A stretch of 39,090 nt of DNA from contig JADDQF010000154.1 in the NCBI GenBank assembly GCA_016781505.1, forward strand, positions 5,198 to 44,287, in the 5' to 3' direction. Below the pieces are notes generated by a model. It ran no database searches and was not told the DNA's origin. It was given only the letters and a program-made list of their open reading frames with translations. Position numbers and translations under genes: made by a program. Positions 25,150-33,376 of this stretch are shown piece after piece (position 1 is the stretch's first letter; every line of letters begins with the position of its first letter). This stretch comes from a bacterium (GTDB lineage Bacteria > Chloroflexota > Chloroflexia > Chloroflexales > Kallotenuaceae).

Positions 25150-25749
25150 CTACCCGATTAATCGTGCTTGCATGTTTTGTTCTACGGGGACCTGAATCAG
25201 CGTTGCTTCACACGTATCGAGCCAGCGCAGCATCGCTTCCAGTTGGCCGCGCCGGAATTCGTTGACCAACAGGGCATAACATTGGGCATCCTCAGCTCCC
25301 GGCAGCTCACTCTCGATGTTCGCCAGCAGATTACGGGTAACGCGCCGCTGTGCTGCGAGAAGCTTTTGCGTCGCACCAACGCCGGCTTGTTGGGCCCAAA
25401 AGAGCTTGGCCAGAAATTCAACGCGAACGTCGCGGCCATGCTCAACCGGAGCGGACAGCCAGGTATTGAACGCCGTATGGCCAGCCGCCGTCAATTGCAA
25501 CAAACGTTTGGGTGGCCGAGCCTCCTGTGGTATTAGCTCGGCCTGCACCAGGCCATCTGCCTCAAGTTTGGCCAACAATGCGTACACATGCGCCTGCTTT
25601 ACGCGCCAGACAAGCCCCAGTCTTTGGGCGTCTTGAATACGCTGATGCAGCTCATAGCCATGCAGCGGCATGTGCTGCAGAAAACCGAGCAGCGCGTGTT
25701 CAACCGTGAGTTGAGGACTAAGCTTCGGACGCATCTTGCCACTACTCAT
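25150..25749 (-). CDS. PadR-family transcriptional regulator
   Basis: A 199-residue PadR-type winged-helix regulator. The DNA-binding domain (about residues 15-95) reads TVEHALLGFLQHMPLHGYEL, and the LVWRVKQAHVYALLAKLEAD stretch carries the recognition helix and wing entry. A C-terminal helical domain (PadR_C, Vir-like) is rich in Leu, Arg and Gln and should mediate dimerisation. It is the first gene of the padR-modA-modB operon, so it probably controls molybdate uptake and itself. ModE is the usual regulator of mod operons, and this protein has no ModE-like molybdate-binding (TOBE/Mop) domain that I can see. The effector is therefore unclear. The ribosome site before ATG 25749 is weak. Confidence 0.8.
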   Translation of the reverse strand: MSSGKMRPKLSPQLTVEHALLGFLQHMPLHGYELHQRIQDAQRLGLVWRVKQAHVYALLAKLEADGLVQAELIPQEARPPKRLLQLTAAGHTAFNTWLSAPVEHGRDVRVEFLAKLFWAQQAGVGATQKLLAAQRRVTRNLLANIESELPGAEDAQCYALLVNEFRRGQLEAMLRWLDTCEATLIQVPVEQNMQARLIG

Positions 25750-25770
25750 ACTCTAAGTACTCAGTGCCTG

Positions 25771-25800
25771 ATTATTGCATCGCGAGCTATTCCCTGTCAA
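25771..25800 (-). promoter_or_regulatory. Promoter of the padR-modAB operon
   Basis: On the minus strand TTGACA (25795-25800) is followed after 18 bases by AATAAT (25771-25776), five of six matches to the -10 consensus. The start codon is only about 20 bases beyond, giving a short leader. TACTCA occurs twice (25744-25749 and 25759-25764) between the -10 box and the start and could be part of an autoregulatory site. Confidence 0.55.
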
Positions 25801-26053
25801 CTTAGGGTAATCCTGCCACGTACACTGATGCTCAAAACAACCAAGAGGCAGATGTTCCAGCCTTACCATCGCTTGTACGCTCGCCGTCCGCATTACCGCA
25901 ATGTAGCCCAAAGTTGTACCCCAGGCCCAACTTGTGACGCTACTGGCTGCGGCGCGCACCCGTTATAGTGCCTCCATTACACACGGCACAATCTTCAAGC
26001 CTTTCACGCTTAGTCCTTAAAGACTTTGGATGTCGCCAAGGAGGAGATAGATC

Positions 26054-26542
26054 ATGCACATGCATTCGCGGGCAGCTACACACGGATCACGCTCACGTAA
26101 TACCGCCGTCCGAAGTGGCCATAATGCAACGCCCGTGTTAACAAGCCCAGCGGCGCTCACAGGTAACTCAGGGGATGACACTCGGTGGCGTGAGCGCGCA
26201 ATTAGCGCGTATCGGCAGTCATTGCCAGACGTAGCCGCACGCTTACGAGCCGAACTGGCCGCGCGCCTGGCAGCACTCACAGCTCAAAATATTACCGCCG
26301 AGTCGATTTACGCCAACTCCGAAGAGCAACTAGCCGTGGTCGCAGTTGACGGGATGGTGTTTCGTCTGCGGCGCCATGAGCTGATGATCGTGCGGCCTTG
26401 TAGCGTTTGTGGAGTTGGCCAGTTTGAAAGCCCGGCCATAGCAACGTTGCCTGAGCTTGGTCATGCGCTTACGGACTGGGAGCCACGCTGTGCACATTGT
26501 ACGGAGGCCGATCCCAGCAATTGGCTCGACCTCGAAAGCTAA
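26054..26542 (+). CDS. Hypothetical protein with two CxxC motifs
   Basis: A 162-residue soluble protein with no recognised family. Residues 1-42 are polar and Ser/Thr/Arg-rich and probably disordered. The middle (about 45-115) is predicted helical then beta, with RWRERAISAYRQSLPDVAAR and the segment AVVAVDGMVFRLRRHEL. The C-terminus holds CSVCG and CAHC about 28 residues apart, a spacing suited to one zinc-ribbon site. The ribosome site AAGGAGGAG nine bases before ATG 26054 is strong. A TATAGT box at 25963-25968 could be its -10 element. It is flanked by hairpins downstream and stands alone between padR (divergent) and rarD (convergent). Confidence 0.7.
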   Translation: MHMHSRAATHGSRSRNTAVRSGHNATPVLTSPAALTGNSGDDTRWRERAISAYRQSLPDVAARLRAELAARLAALTAQNITAESIYANSEEQLAVVAVDGMVFRLRRHELMIVRPCSVCGVGQFESPAIATLPELGHALTDWEPRCAHCTEADPSNWLDLES

Positions 26543-26547
26543 GCGAA

Positions 26548-26575
26548 GAATAGCCTCCCGATGGGCAGGCTATTC
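26548..26575. terminator. Hairpin after the CxxC protein gene
   Basis: GAATAGCCT (26548-26556) pairs with AGGCTATTC (26567-26575). Inside it CCC/GGG continue the stem with one bulged C and a GAT loop, and AGCG/CGCT can extend it outside. It begins six bases after the stop at 26542 and may also serve the convergent rarD transcript. Confidence 0.7.
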
Positions 26576-26620
26576 CGCTGCTTAGATACTCGACCGATAA
26601 TTGCTTATTGCTGGTCGGGC

Positions 26621-26647
26621 GCATAGCTCACCGAGGAACAGCTATGC
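26621..26647 (-). terminator. Second hairpin, downstream of rarD
   Basis: GCATAGCT (26621-26628) pairs perfectly with AGCTATGC (26640-26647) around an 11-base loop. It lies 74 bases after the rarD stop on the minus strand. The stem is weaker than its neighbour and there is no T-tract. Confidence 0.4.
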
Positions 26648-26720
26648 CCGTTGCTTAACCATACGGCCGCAAGCAGTCTTGAGCAACCTATCCAAGAGCT
26701 TTTGGTTACACAAACTGTGC

Positions 26721-27620
26721 TCATGTTTTGCCTGTCGCGCTTGCCATTCGGGCGCCGGAGCGACCGAGGGCAACGCCTTCCAGGGTGTACAGCAGGAGCG
26801 CCAGCCATATTAGGCCAAAGCCGATCATGCGGGCCATGGTTAGCGCCTCGTGGAACACCAGCACTCCCAGGCCAAATTGCAGCGAAGGCGCGATGTATTG
26901 CAAGATTCCAAGTGAAGTCAAGCTGATGCGCCGCGCGCCGGCAGCGAAGAGCAGCAATGGCACGGCGGTAGCCGCCCCTGAAAAGATGAGCAACAGGTTT
27001 GTCGGCCAAGCCACATCGCCGAAAGCGCCTCGTCCCGCCCATTCCTGCACAACAAGATAGCCCAGCGCCGGCAGAAAGAGCAGCAGCGTTTCCAAGCTTA
27101 GCCCTTCCAATGAATTCAGCGCTGCCGTTTTGCGCAGCAGTCCATAAAGGCCGAACGACACTGCCAGTGTTAGCGCAATCCAGGGCACCGCATTGTAGCT
27201 CACGGTCAAATACAGCACACCACAAGCCGCTACCAAAAGGGCGATGCCTTGCCAAAATCGCAGTCGCTCTTTCAAGAAGAGCACGCCAAGCACAACGTTT
27301 ACGAAGGGATTGATAAAATAGCCCAGGCTGGCATCTACAACAAAGCCGGCATTAACCGCCCAAATGTAGATAAACCAATTCAAGCTAAGCAGGAGCGCGC
27401 TGGCCAGAAACGTTAGCACAATACGTGGTTGCTGGAAAAGGTTCTTGAACCAACGCCAGTGGCGCTGATACGTCAGAACAAGGAGCACAAGCAAAAGCGA
27501 CCACACCATCCGGTGGGCCAGAATTTCGAGTGCGGGAACATGCTGCAGCGCTTTCCAAAAAAGTGGCAGTAATCCCCAGCATATGTATGCCCCAGCCGCG
27601 TACACAATCCCTTTATTCAT
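26721..27620 (-). CDS. rarD: RarD-family EamA transporter
   Basis: A 299-residue membrane protein of the drug/metabolite transporter superfamily with about ten hydrophobic segments. The opening MNKGIVYAAGAYICWGLLPL followed by FWKAL, the motif LAHRMVWSLLLVL, and SLNWFIYIWAVN with ASLGYFINPFVNVVLG are the RarD signatures. The second EamA repeat ends SLGILQYIAPSLQFGLGV. RarD proteins were named for chloramphenicol sensitivity, but their physiological substrate is unsettled. The gene is independent of its neighbours, with 174 bases to the frameshifted gene upstream. The short C-terminal tail is basic and polar. Confidence 0.9.
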   Translation of the reverse strand: MNKGIVYAAGAYICWGLLPLFWKALQHVPALEILAHRMVWSLLLVLLVLTYQRHWRWFKNLFQQPRIVLTFLASALLLSLNWFIYIWAVNAGFVVDASLGYFINPFVNVVLGVLFLKERLRFWQGIALLVAACGVLYLTVSYNAVPWIALTLAVSFGLYGLLRKTAALNSLEGLSLETLLLFLPALGYLVVQEWAGRGAFGDVAWPTNLLLIFSGAATAVPLLLFAAGARRISLTSLGILQYIAPSLQFGLGVLVFHEALTMARMIGFGLIWLALLLYTLEGVALGRSGARMASATGKT

Positions 27621-27794
27621 GCAGCTACGACCTTTACGGCAATGCCGATCGCTTCAGCTTGCGCAGAGCCTTAATGATTGCCATAACGGGACCGGGGCGA
27701 TCTCCGGGACTGCAAGCGACCCATACACCAGGTCTCAGATGCACGAGCGCACGCTACACGCGCCACGATCCTGCTAGCGCAGCTTGGGGCCTGG

Positions 27795-28456
27795 TCACGG
27801 AGTACGCTCACGTTGCGTTCCGGCTACCTCATCCAGCTCGATCTCCTGCTGTTCGCGATCTTCCTCGAACAAACGCCGTTTCGCCCGGGTTTGCACATCT
27901 GGATTGTGTGTCTTTTGATCTTCTTTTGTGCGGTGGCTATACATTTGGAACAGCACCAAAGCCACGATCACCAGCGCCATGGCAGCGCCAAACTGCAATG
28001 TCGCAACGGGATCTTGCCATTGGATAAAGTGCTCAAGAAAGGTGACCCCGAGGATCACCACGACCACACTGACAACTTTGGACTCGAGGTCGACCAGGGT
28101 TTCAACGCCGAGCGAGACCGTTAAATTCAGGGGCGTAATGAACAGACTATACAGGCCAACGCCCACAATATAAAAGACGACCGCCTTGAGCATTACGCTC
28201 ACAATTTCCAAAAACTCAACCGTTAAGTCGGTCGTACCTAGCTCGCCACGCAGAACGCCTTGCCACGCATGCCAAACGCCGCCTGAATCGTTCCCAGCAA
28301 AAAAAGCGAGATTGCTACCAACAAGACAGCAACGACGGCAAGCAAGACCACGAAGCGCGTCCGCCCGATGGCGCGGCTAAATGTCGTCATAATCTGTGGA
28401 ACATCGCGCTGTTGTTCGTGCTCTTGCGGCACACGTGCCGGTACCAGCTTACTCAT
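27795..28456 (-). pseudogene. YqhA-family (UPF0114) membrane protein gene split by a frameshift
   Basis: Two adjacent minus-strand frames together make one YqhA-like protein. The first starts at ATG 28456 (MSKLVPARVPQEHEQQRD) with AAAGGA upstream, includes the membrane segment RFVVLLAVVAVLLVAISLFL, and stops at 28238. The second frame is open through the break and reads RGELGTTDLTVEFLEIVSVM, LKAVVFYIVGVGLYSLFI and the rest to 27795. A single base gained on the coding strand between about 28265 and 28305 would join them. The run of seven A (28299-28305, T on the coding strand) is one candidate site. The remaining 46 residues at the C-terminus are charged. This could be a real inactivating mutation or an assembly error. 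A separate start for the second frame at TTG 28211 has no ribosome site and would begin mid-helix. Confidence 0.75.
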
Positions 28457-28688
28457 CCGTTGTCCTTTGGTTGGCCCGCATGCCCCGACCCGAGATGGGT
28501 TTCGTTCAGTTGAATGCGGTGCTAACTTTTGGTATTTCCACTGCAGCGGTAGCACGAAACAGGCCAGTCGCCAGCGCGTATTATTTCTTATGCTTAATCA
28601 GCAGACTCTGCGGTTATACCAAAGTATGCAAGGCCTGGGAAAGCGGTATTATCGAGCGACAACCCCGAACCCCCGGCTTGTCCGCGCC

Positions 28689-29360
28689 CTAGGCACCCTT
28701 AACAAGCGCAATCGCCAAGCCATCGTAGCCTTTGCTGCCAACCGTTTGGATCACGGTTGCAGTTACGCGCGGCTCGGCGGCTAATGAGCTGTTGAAGCGC
28801 TGTACGCCCTGCACGCTTGGGTCGTCGCTTGCAGTGTCGATCACGGCACCGTCACGCACGACGTTGTCGGTAATAATCAAACTACCCGGTCGCGCCAGCT
28901 TGAGTGCCCATTCAAAATAGGCCGGTGTGTTAATCTTGTCGGCATCGATAAACACCAGATCGAACGGGTCATGGCCTTCTGCTGCGAGTTGTGGCAGCGT
29001 TTCCAGGGCGGGCCCGACGCGTACCTGCACCATGTCACCGAGCTGAGCGCGGGCGATGTTGGCGCGGGCAACTTCGGCATGCGCCGGGTTGGCCTCAAGC
29101 GTGACGAGCGTGCCATCGGGCGGCAGCGCTCGCGCGATCCAGATCGTGCTATAGCCACCCAGTGTGCCGATCTCAAGAATTGACCGCGCCTGGATCGACA
29201 GCGCCAGTATATGCAGCAACTGGCCCTGATTGGGCGCCACATTAATCTGCGGCATTCCCGCCTCCGCCGTGCTTTGGAGGGCTGCGTCGAGGATCGGATC
29301 AGGTGGCACAAAAAGGTCGGTAATGTACCGATCAACGGCGGTCCACTGGTCTTGGCTCAC
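28689..29360 (-). CDS. Class I SAM-dependent O-methyltransferase (CCoAOMT-like)
   Basis: A 223-residue methyltransferase of the O-methyltransferase family 3 type (caffeoyl-CoA and catechol OMT relatives). The SAM-binding motif is LEIGTLGGYSTIWIARALP, and the acidic residue ending strand two is the Glu of LVTLEANP. FDLVFIDADK and IITDNVVRDG supply the metal-binding Asp-Asp-Asn triad seen in these enzymes. The start is placed at GTG 29360 (SQDQWTAVDRY), which has AAGGGAG five bases upstream; the frame extends back to 29393. Substrate is probably a small phenolic or catechol-like compound, but no biosynthetic neighbours indicate which. It appears monocistronic. Confidence 0.85.
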   Translation of the reverse strand: MSQDQWTAVDRYITDLFVPPDPILDAALQSTAEAGMPQINVAPNQGQLLHILALSIQARSILEIGTLGGYSTIWIARALPPDGTLVTLEANPAHAEVARANIARAQLGDMVQVRVGPALETLPQLAAEGHDPFDLVFIDADKINTPAYFEWALKLARPGSLIITDNVVRDGAVIDTASDDPSVQGVQRFNSSLAAEPRVTATVIQTVGSKGYDGLAIALVKGA

Positions 29361-29723
29361 AAGCACTCCCTTCACGACGACGCCCACGGCCAACCCTGGC
29401 GGCTGGATCTGCCAAAGTGCAGAAAAAGATTGCCGCTGAGGCGCTCCGCTCTGCTAGGATTTTGATTGGCCGCTTGTCACAACTCTAGCATAGGTAGCAT
29501 AAATACGCCAAAGTTGGGCGCGCTCCACGCCTTGCCGATCAGCGCAACATCAGGTACAGTGCCGCGCAGCGCCTAAGCACCAAAGCGAGTATGGATCTTG
29601 CAGGCTGCACATGTGCGACCAAGCTGTCGTCCAAGCCCAAGGCAGCTGACGTCGAGGCCGGCATAGTACGGGCCCAAGCAGGAATTTTGCTCGCACTTGC
29701 GAACGGCCGGAAGGAGAGGTTGT
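29361..29723. other. Intergenic interval between divergent genes
   Basis: About 360 bases between the methyltransferase start and the chromate transporter start, where both promoters must lie. A direct repeat TAGCATA occurs at 29486-29492 and 29495-29501. A TTGTCA stands at 29474-29479 but has no well-spaced -10 box. No gene is supported here. Confidence 0.4.
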
Positions 29724-30962
29724 TTGACCACCAGCGTTCCTGAAACGCGCGCCGCGTCAAAGCCGGCCGCTCCACCCCATGAGCCCTACGGCAAACTGTT
29801 TCTGCGTTTTTTACGGTTTGGATTGTTGGCCTGGGGCGGCCCGGTTGCGCAGATTGCCATGCTCCGTCAAGAATTGGTCGATGAGGAGCGGTGGGTTACC
29901 AACGAGCGGTTTAACCGTACCCTGGCCGTGTACCAGGTATTGCCAGGGCCGGAAGCCCACGAGCTGTGCGTTTATTTTGGCATGTTAGCGCGGGGTCGTT
30001 TGGGCGGTTTTTTGGCAGGGCTGGGCTTTATGTTGCCCGGCTTCGTGCTTATGTTTGCCTTATCCTGGTTCTATCTAGCGGTCGGGATCACAGCTCCATT
30101 ATTTCAGGGTGTTTTCCTTGGCTTTCAAGCTGCCGTTGTCGCCTTGATCATTCGCGCCGTTCATCGCATCGGCAGCCATGCCCTCCATGACCGCTGGCTC
30201 CTGGCGATTGCGGCGGCAAGTTTCGTCGGGAATTTTCTCGGCGCGCCTTTTTGGCTAACGCTCTTGGTAGCAGGCGGCGCGTATGTTATGGTCAAACGCG
30301 GCTGGCGCCAGGGCGCTGTTGTGCTCGAAGTCGTGTTTCTTGGCGGCATCGCCGTGTATGCTGCTAGCAGCTTCGGTGGCGTTGGAGCGGAGTCAACCGG
30401 GCTGGTCCAGGCAAACGGAGCTGCGGCGGGCAGGGCATCGCTTGGGAGCGTGTTGCTATCCGGCTTGCGCGCTGGCCTCCTAACGTTTGGCGGCGCTTAT
30501 ACTGCCATCCCATTTTTGCAGCGCGACGCCGTCGCCGTCGGTGGGTGGCTGACGACCAGCCAATTTTTGGATGGCATCGCGCTGGGAGGTATCTTGCCAG
30601 CGCCCTTGATCATTTTTTCAACGTTTGTTGGCTATGTTGCGGGCGGGCCGTGGGGCGCGTTGGCGATGACCTTGGGTGTTTTTCTCCCAGCCTTCTCGTT
30701 CACGTTGATCGGGCACACGTATGTTGAACGGATGATTGAGCACCCGGCTATTCACAACTTGCTTGACGGAGTCACTGCGGGCGTTGTGGGGTTGATCGCC
30801 ACCACCTCGATTGTTCTGCTGCGCACCGGCATCACCAGCCTCCCCGCCGCGGTCATTTTCTTGCTGGCGTTGCTCGCGGTGTACCGTTGGCAGGCGAAAG
30901 CTGCTGCGGCGGGCATCGTGCTGGGCGCCGGTCTGCTGGGCGCCGTATTAAGCTCGTTGTAA
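29724..30962 (+). CDS. chrA: Chromate transporter, two-domain ChrA
   Basis: A 412-residue membrane protein with two homologous CHR halves, the long-chain form of the chromate ion transporter family. The first half has FLRFGLLAWGGPVAQIAMLR, then NRTLAVYQVLPGPEAHELCV and LGGFLAGLGFMLPGFVLM. The second has GLRAGLLTFGGAYTAIPFLQ, then FLDGIALGGILPAPLIIFST followed by FVGYVAGGPWGA. ChrA exports chromate from the cytoplasm, driven by ion gradients, and may carry sulfate-like anions. The start is a TTG at 29724, chosen because AAGGAG lies seven bases upstream; the protein then begins with a short polar region. An AraC-type regulator follows on the same strand. No chrB-type regulator is present. Confidence 0.88.
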   Translation: MTTSVPETRAASKPAAPPHEPYGKLFLRFLRFGLLAWGGPVAQIAMLRQELVDEERWVTNERFNRTLAVYQVLPGPEAHELCVYFGMLARGRLGGFLAGLGFMLPGFVLMFALSWFYLAVGITAPLFQGVFLGFQAAVVALIIRAVHRIGSHALHDRWLLAIAAASFVGNFLGAPFWLTLLVAGGAYVMVKRGWRQGAVVLEVVFLGGIAVYAASSFGGVGAESTGLVQANGAAAGRASLGSVLLSGLRAGLLTFGGAYTAIPFLQRDAVAVGGWLTTSQFLDGIALGGILPAPLIIFSTFVGYVAGGPWGALAMTLGVFLPAFSFTLIGHTYVERMIEHPAIHNLLDGVTAGVVGLIATTSIVLLRTGITSLPAAVIFLLALLAVYRWQAKAAAAGIVLGAGLLGAVLSSL

Positions 30963-31086
30963 GCGGGTATGTCGGCTGACGTTGTACAAAGCCAATGGCG
31001 CCAAGTTGTTGCACAATCCAGATAACTTTCGAAGGGGCGCACAACGCGGCGGACGTGTCGCAAAAACAACGAATACATACCTCCAG

Positions 31087-31980
31087 ATGCACATGGTTAA
31101 GGACATCGCTTACGTCGATCTGGCGCATACGGCACCATCCGAAGCACTCGCTTCGTTTATGCTCCGGCGTTTCGAGCACGCGTCGTTTCGCCCACCAGTC
31201 GCCGAGGTACCGCACCGGCATAACTATCAGGAAATCTTTATCGTTCAATCCGGCCACGGTGTGCACGCTATCGATGGACAAGCCATCGACCTGCTGCCGC
31301 GCACGGTATCGGTCATTACCAAAGGCCAAGTACATATCGTCGAGCACCTGACGAACTTGACCGGCTGGTTAATTCGCTTCAGCGAAGAGTTTTTGCCGAC
31401 CGATATGCTGGGCCAGCCAGGCCACTATCAAACAGCGCTCTTTCAGCAGCTGGGTGCAATCCATACCATCACGGTCGACGCAGCCGACCTTGCCGAGCTA
31501 GCCAGCGTTGCTGAACTGTTGGAAGCGGAGTGGTCACAACCGAGTACGCTGGAACAGGAACGCATTCTGCGCCATCTGCTCGCCGTTCTGCTGATCAAGG
31601 TTGAGCGCGTGTTCCAAGCTTCAGCCGGCTCGCCTGGCCAGCAGCGGGAAGCCAACCAGGTATATCAGCGGTTCGTGACCCTCCTTGAACAGGATTTTGC
31701 ACGGCACCATGATGTACGCTATTACGCCGTAGCACTTGGCGTGTCCACCATCAGATTATCCCGCAGCTCAGGCACCATCCTCGGTAAAACAACCAAACAG
31801 GTCATCGACGAACGGATCGTGCTGGAGGCCAAACGGTACTTACATTACACCGACATGTCCATTACCGATATTGCCGTGGCCCTCGGCTACAGCGATCCAT
31901 TTCACTTAAGCAAGACCTTTAAGCGCATCGCCGGTGTTTCACCGCAAGCGTTTCGGGACGAGCGTCAAAAAATGACATAG
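31087..31980 (+). CDS. AraC-family transcriptional regulator with cupin sensor domain
   Basis: About 297 residues. The N-terminal half is a cupin-like effector domain with VPHRHNYQEIFIVQSGHGVH. The C-terminal hundred residues are the AraC double helix-turn-helix: YYAVALGVSTIRLSRSSGTI, then MSITDIAVALGYSDPFHLSK followed by TFKRIAGVSPQAFR, a textbook second HTH. The start is uncertain. ATG 31087 (MHMVKDIAYVDL) and ATG 31093 lack a clear ribosome site, and the frame is open back to 30982, where a TTG also lacks one. It follows chrA on the same strand at about 120 bases and precedes doxX, either of which it could regulate. The cupin usually senses a small sugar or aromatic, so its effector is unknown. 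Confidence 0.82.
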   Translation: MHMVKDIAYVDLAHTAPSEALASFMLRRFEHASFRPPVAEVPHRHNYQEIFIVQSGHGVHAIDGQAIDLLPRTVSVITKGQVHIVEHLTNLTGWLIRFSEEFLPTDMLGQPGHYQTALFQQLGAIHTITVDAADLAELASVAELLEAEWSQPSTLEQERILRHLLAVLLIKVERVFQASAGSPGQQREANQVYQRFVTLLEQDFARHHDVRYYAVALGVSTIRLSRSSGTILGKTTKQVIDERIVLEAKRYLHYTDMSITDIAVALGYSDPFHLSKTFKRIAGVSPQAFRDERQKMT

Positions 31981-32189
31981 CTTGCCCACGATTCTTCCAT
32001 TCCGGTGCCCCACAACCATTGGTATCCTGCTCCCAAGCACCTATGGACAGCGGTGCAAAGGCTGCATGTTGCTGCGGCCCAGGCCGCACGAATCGTGCGC
32101 TGGTGCTTGAAGTGGCAGGGGCGGGTCCGGGTAAACGCCATACACAGCTCTGCAACACAAGCGTTGGATGGAGCGTAAAGGAGAAATCG

Positions 32190-32636
32190 ATGAATCTGAA
32201 CACTCGTGCACTCAACCCCGGCTGGGGACTGGCCGTTATCCGCATTGTGACCGGCATTCTTTTTTTCGTGCATGGCTTGCAGAAATTGACCGAATTTGGG
32301 TTCGGCGGCTTTGCCGGCTTTTTGAGCCAACTCGGCATTCCAGCCGCATCCGCGGCAGCCGTGATTGTAATCCTGGTTGATTTGATGGGTGGCCTTGCCC
32401 TTATTTTGGGCATTGGCACGCGCTTTGTCGCGATCCCGCTCGCAATCGACATGCTGGTAGCCTTGTTAACCGTCCACCTGCCGGCCGGCTTCTTTGTGCA
32501 AAACGGCGGCTATGAATTTGTTCTGCTGCTGCTGGCAGCCAATCTGGCGCTGTTGCTCGGTGGCAGCGGCGCGTTCGCCCTCGACAATCTGTTCGGTCGA
32601 ACTGCAGGCCGAGCCCGACAGCCGGAAGTTACCTAA
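32190..32636 (+). CDS. DoxX-family membrane protein
   Basis: A 148-residue protein with four predicted membrane helices. The DoxX opening is LAVIRIVTGILFFVHGLQKL followed by TEFGFGGFAGFLSQLGIPA. The middle helix carries ILVDLMGGLALILGIGTRFV, and the third and fourth helices are at the C-terminus around FVLLLLAANLALLLGGSGAF. The start at ATG 32190 has AAAGGAG seven bases upstream; the frame is open back to 32019 but that stretch is not DoxX-like. DoxX relatives are small quinone-linked or redox-associated membrane proteins of mostly unknown function. The gene follows the AraC regulator by about 210 bases and may be its target. Confidence 0.88.
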   Translation: MNLNTRALNPGWGLAVIRIVTGILFFVHGLQKLTEFGFGGFAGFLSQLGIPAASAAAVIVILVDLMGGLALILGIGTRFVAIPLAIDMLVALLTVHLPAGFFVQNGGYEFVLLLLAANLALLLGGSGAFALDNLFGRTAGRARQPEVT

Positions 32637-32706
32637 CAGCGTTGATTGCGGCGCGACGGTTAACCCGTGGTCGGCTATCGCCCGAGTTCAGGAGCATTAC
32701 TCCGCA

Positions 32707-32737
32707 TGGAGGAAGCCGCGGCGCGTTCCTCCATTTT
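32707..32737. terminator. Hairpin with T-run between doxX and dedA-like genes
   Basis: TGGAGGAA (32707-32714) pairs with TTCCTCCA (32726-32733) around an 11-base GC-rich loop, followed on the plus strand by TTTT. It lies about 70 bases after the doxX stop. This is the only hairpin in the window with a T-run directly after the stem. Confidence 0.55.
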
Positions 32738-32761
32738 CGGTTAGGCCGCGATGCTGCCGGG

Positions 32762-33376
32762 CTAAACCCGCTCGCTGACCGTAGCAGGCTGCGCCGGACG
32801 GATAAGATAGCGCCCCAGCACAACCATCAGCAGCATACCTACAATCACCCAGGTAAAATTGCCGAGCGCGGCGCTCAACGTTTGCACCTGATCGCTAAAC
32901 AGCCGGCCCATGGTTACGTAAAGCATCACCCATACGATCTCGCCCACGAGATCGAAGCAAAAGAAAGCCGGCAACGGATAGCGAGCCATGCCGCTGGTCA
33001 GATTAATGACCGGTCCAATCGGCGTCATGAGCCAGCGACTGAGAAAAATGCCAAGACCGCCCCAGCGCCGGGCCACCTGTTCGGCTTGCGCAATCTTTTG
33101 GGCTCCTCCGCCCCAGCGACTGATCGTAGCGAGTAATCGGCCACTTCCCCATCGGCCGATGCCATAGCCAACATGATCGCCCAGCACGGCGGCACTGGTC
33201 GTTAGCCCAACAACCCACCCCATATTAAAGGTGCCCTGATCAACAAACGATCCGGCGGTCAGCAGCAGCAGCGTCGCCGGAAGGGGCACGCCCGTCGAGG
33301 CAAACAGGATGGTGGCAAACAATACGGGCAAGCCGTACTGCACCAATCCTTGCAACACGTACTCGTTCAACGTCAT
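32762..33376 (-). CDS. DedA/SNARE-associated family membrane protein
   Basis: A 204-residue integral membrane protein of the DedA (SNARE-assoc/VTT) family, linked in bacteria to lipid-carrier flipping, envelope homeostasis and membrane potential. Visible features are the re-entrant loop region STGVPLPATLLLLTAGSFVD, a second conserved stretch FLSRWLMTPIGPVINLTSGM with the Arg and Pro typical of the family, and FFCFDLVGEIVWVMLYVTMG. The acidic residue common in the first DedA motif is not at its usual place (Ala-Thr follow the Pro). The ATG at 33376 overlaps the stop of the upstream gene by four bases (ATGA), implying translational coupling with it. Confidence 0.85.
   Translation of the reverse strand: MTLNEYVLQGLVQYGLPVLFATILFASTGVPLPATLLLLTAGSFVDQGTFNMGWVVGLTTSAAVLGDHVGYGIGRWGSGRLLATISRWGGGAQKIAQAEQVARRWGGLGIFLSRWLMTPIGPVINLTSGMARYPLPAFFCFDLVGEIVWVMLYVTMGRLFSDQVQTLSAALGNFTWVIVGMLLMVVLGRYLIRPAQPATVSERV

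Noticed and set aside
27795-28211. Independent small membrane protein starting at TTG 28211
   Set aside because: No ribosome site. The same frame is open upstream with YqhA-like residues that join the preceding frame, so a frameshifted single gene is simpler.
32019-32189. N-terminal extension of the DoxX protein
   Set aside because: The extension lacks family-like sequence, and a strong AAAGGAG stands before ATG 32190.
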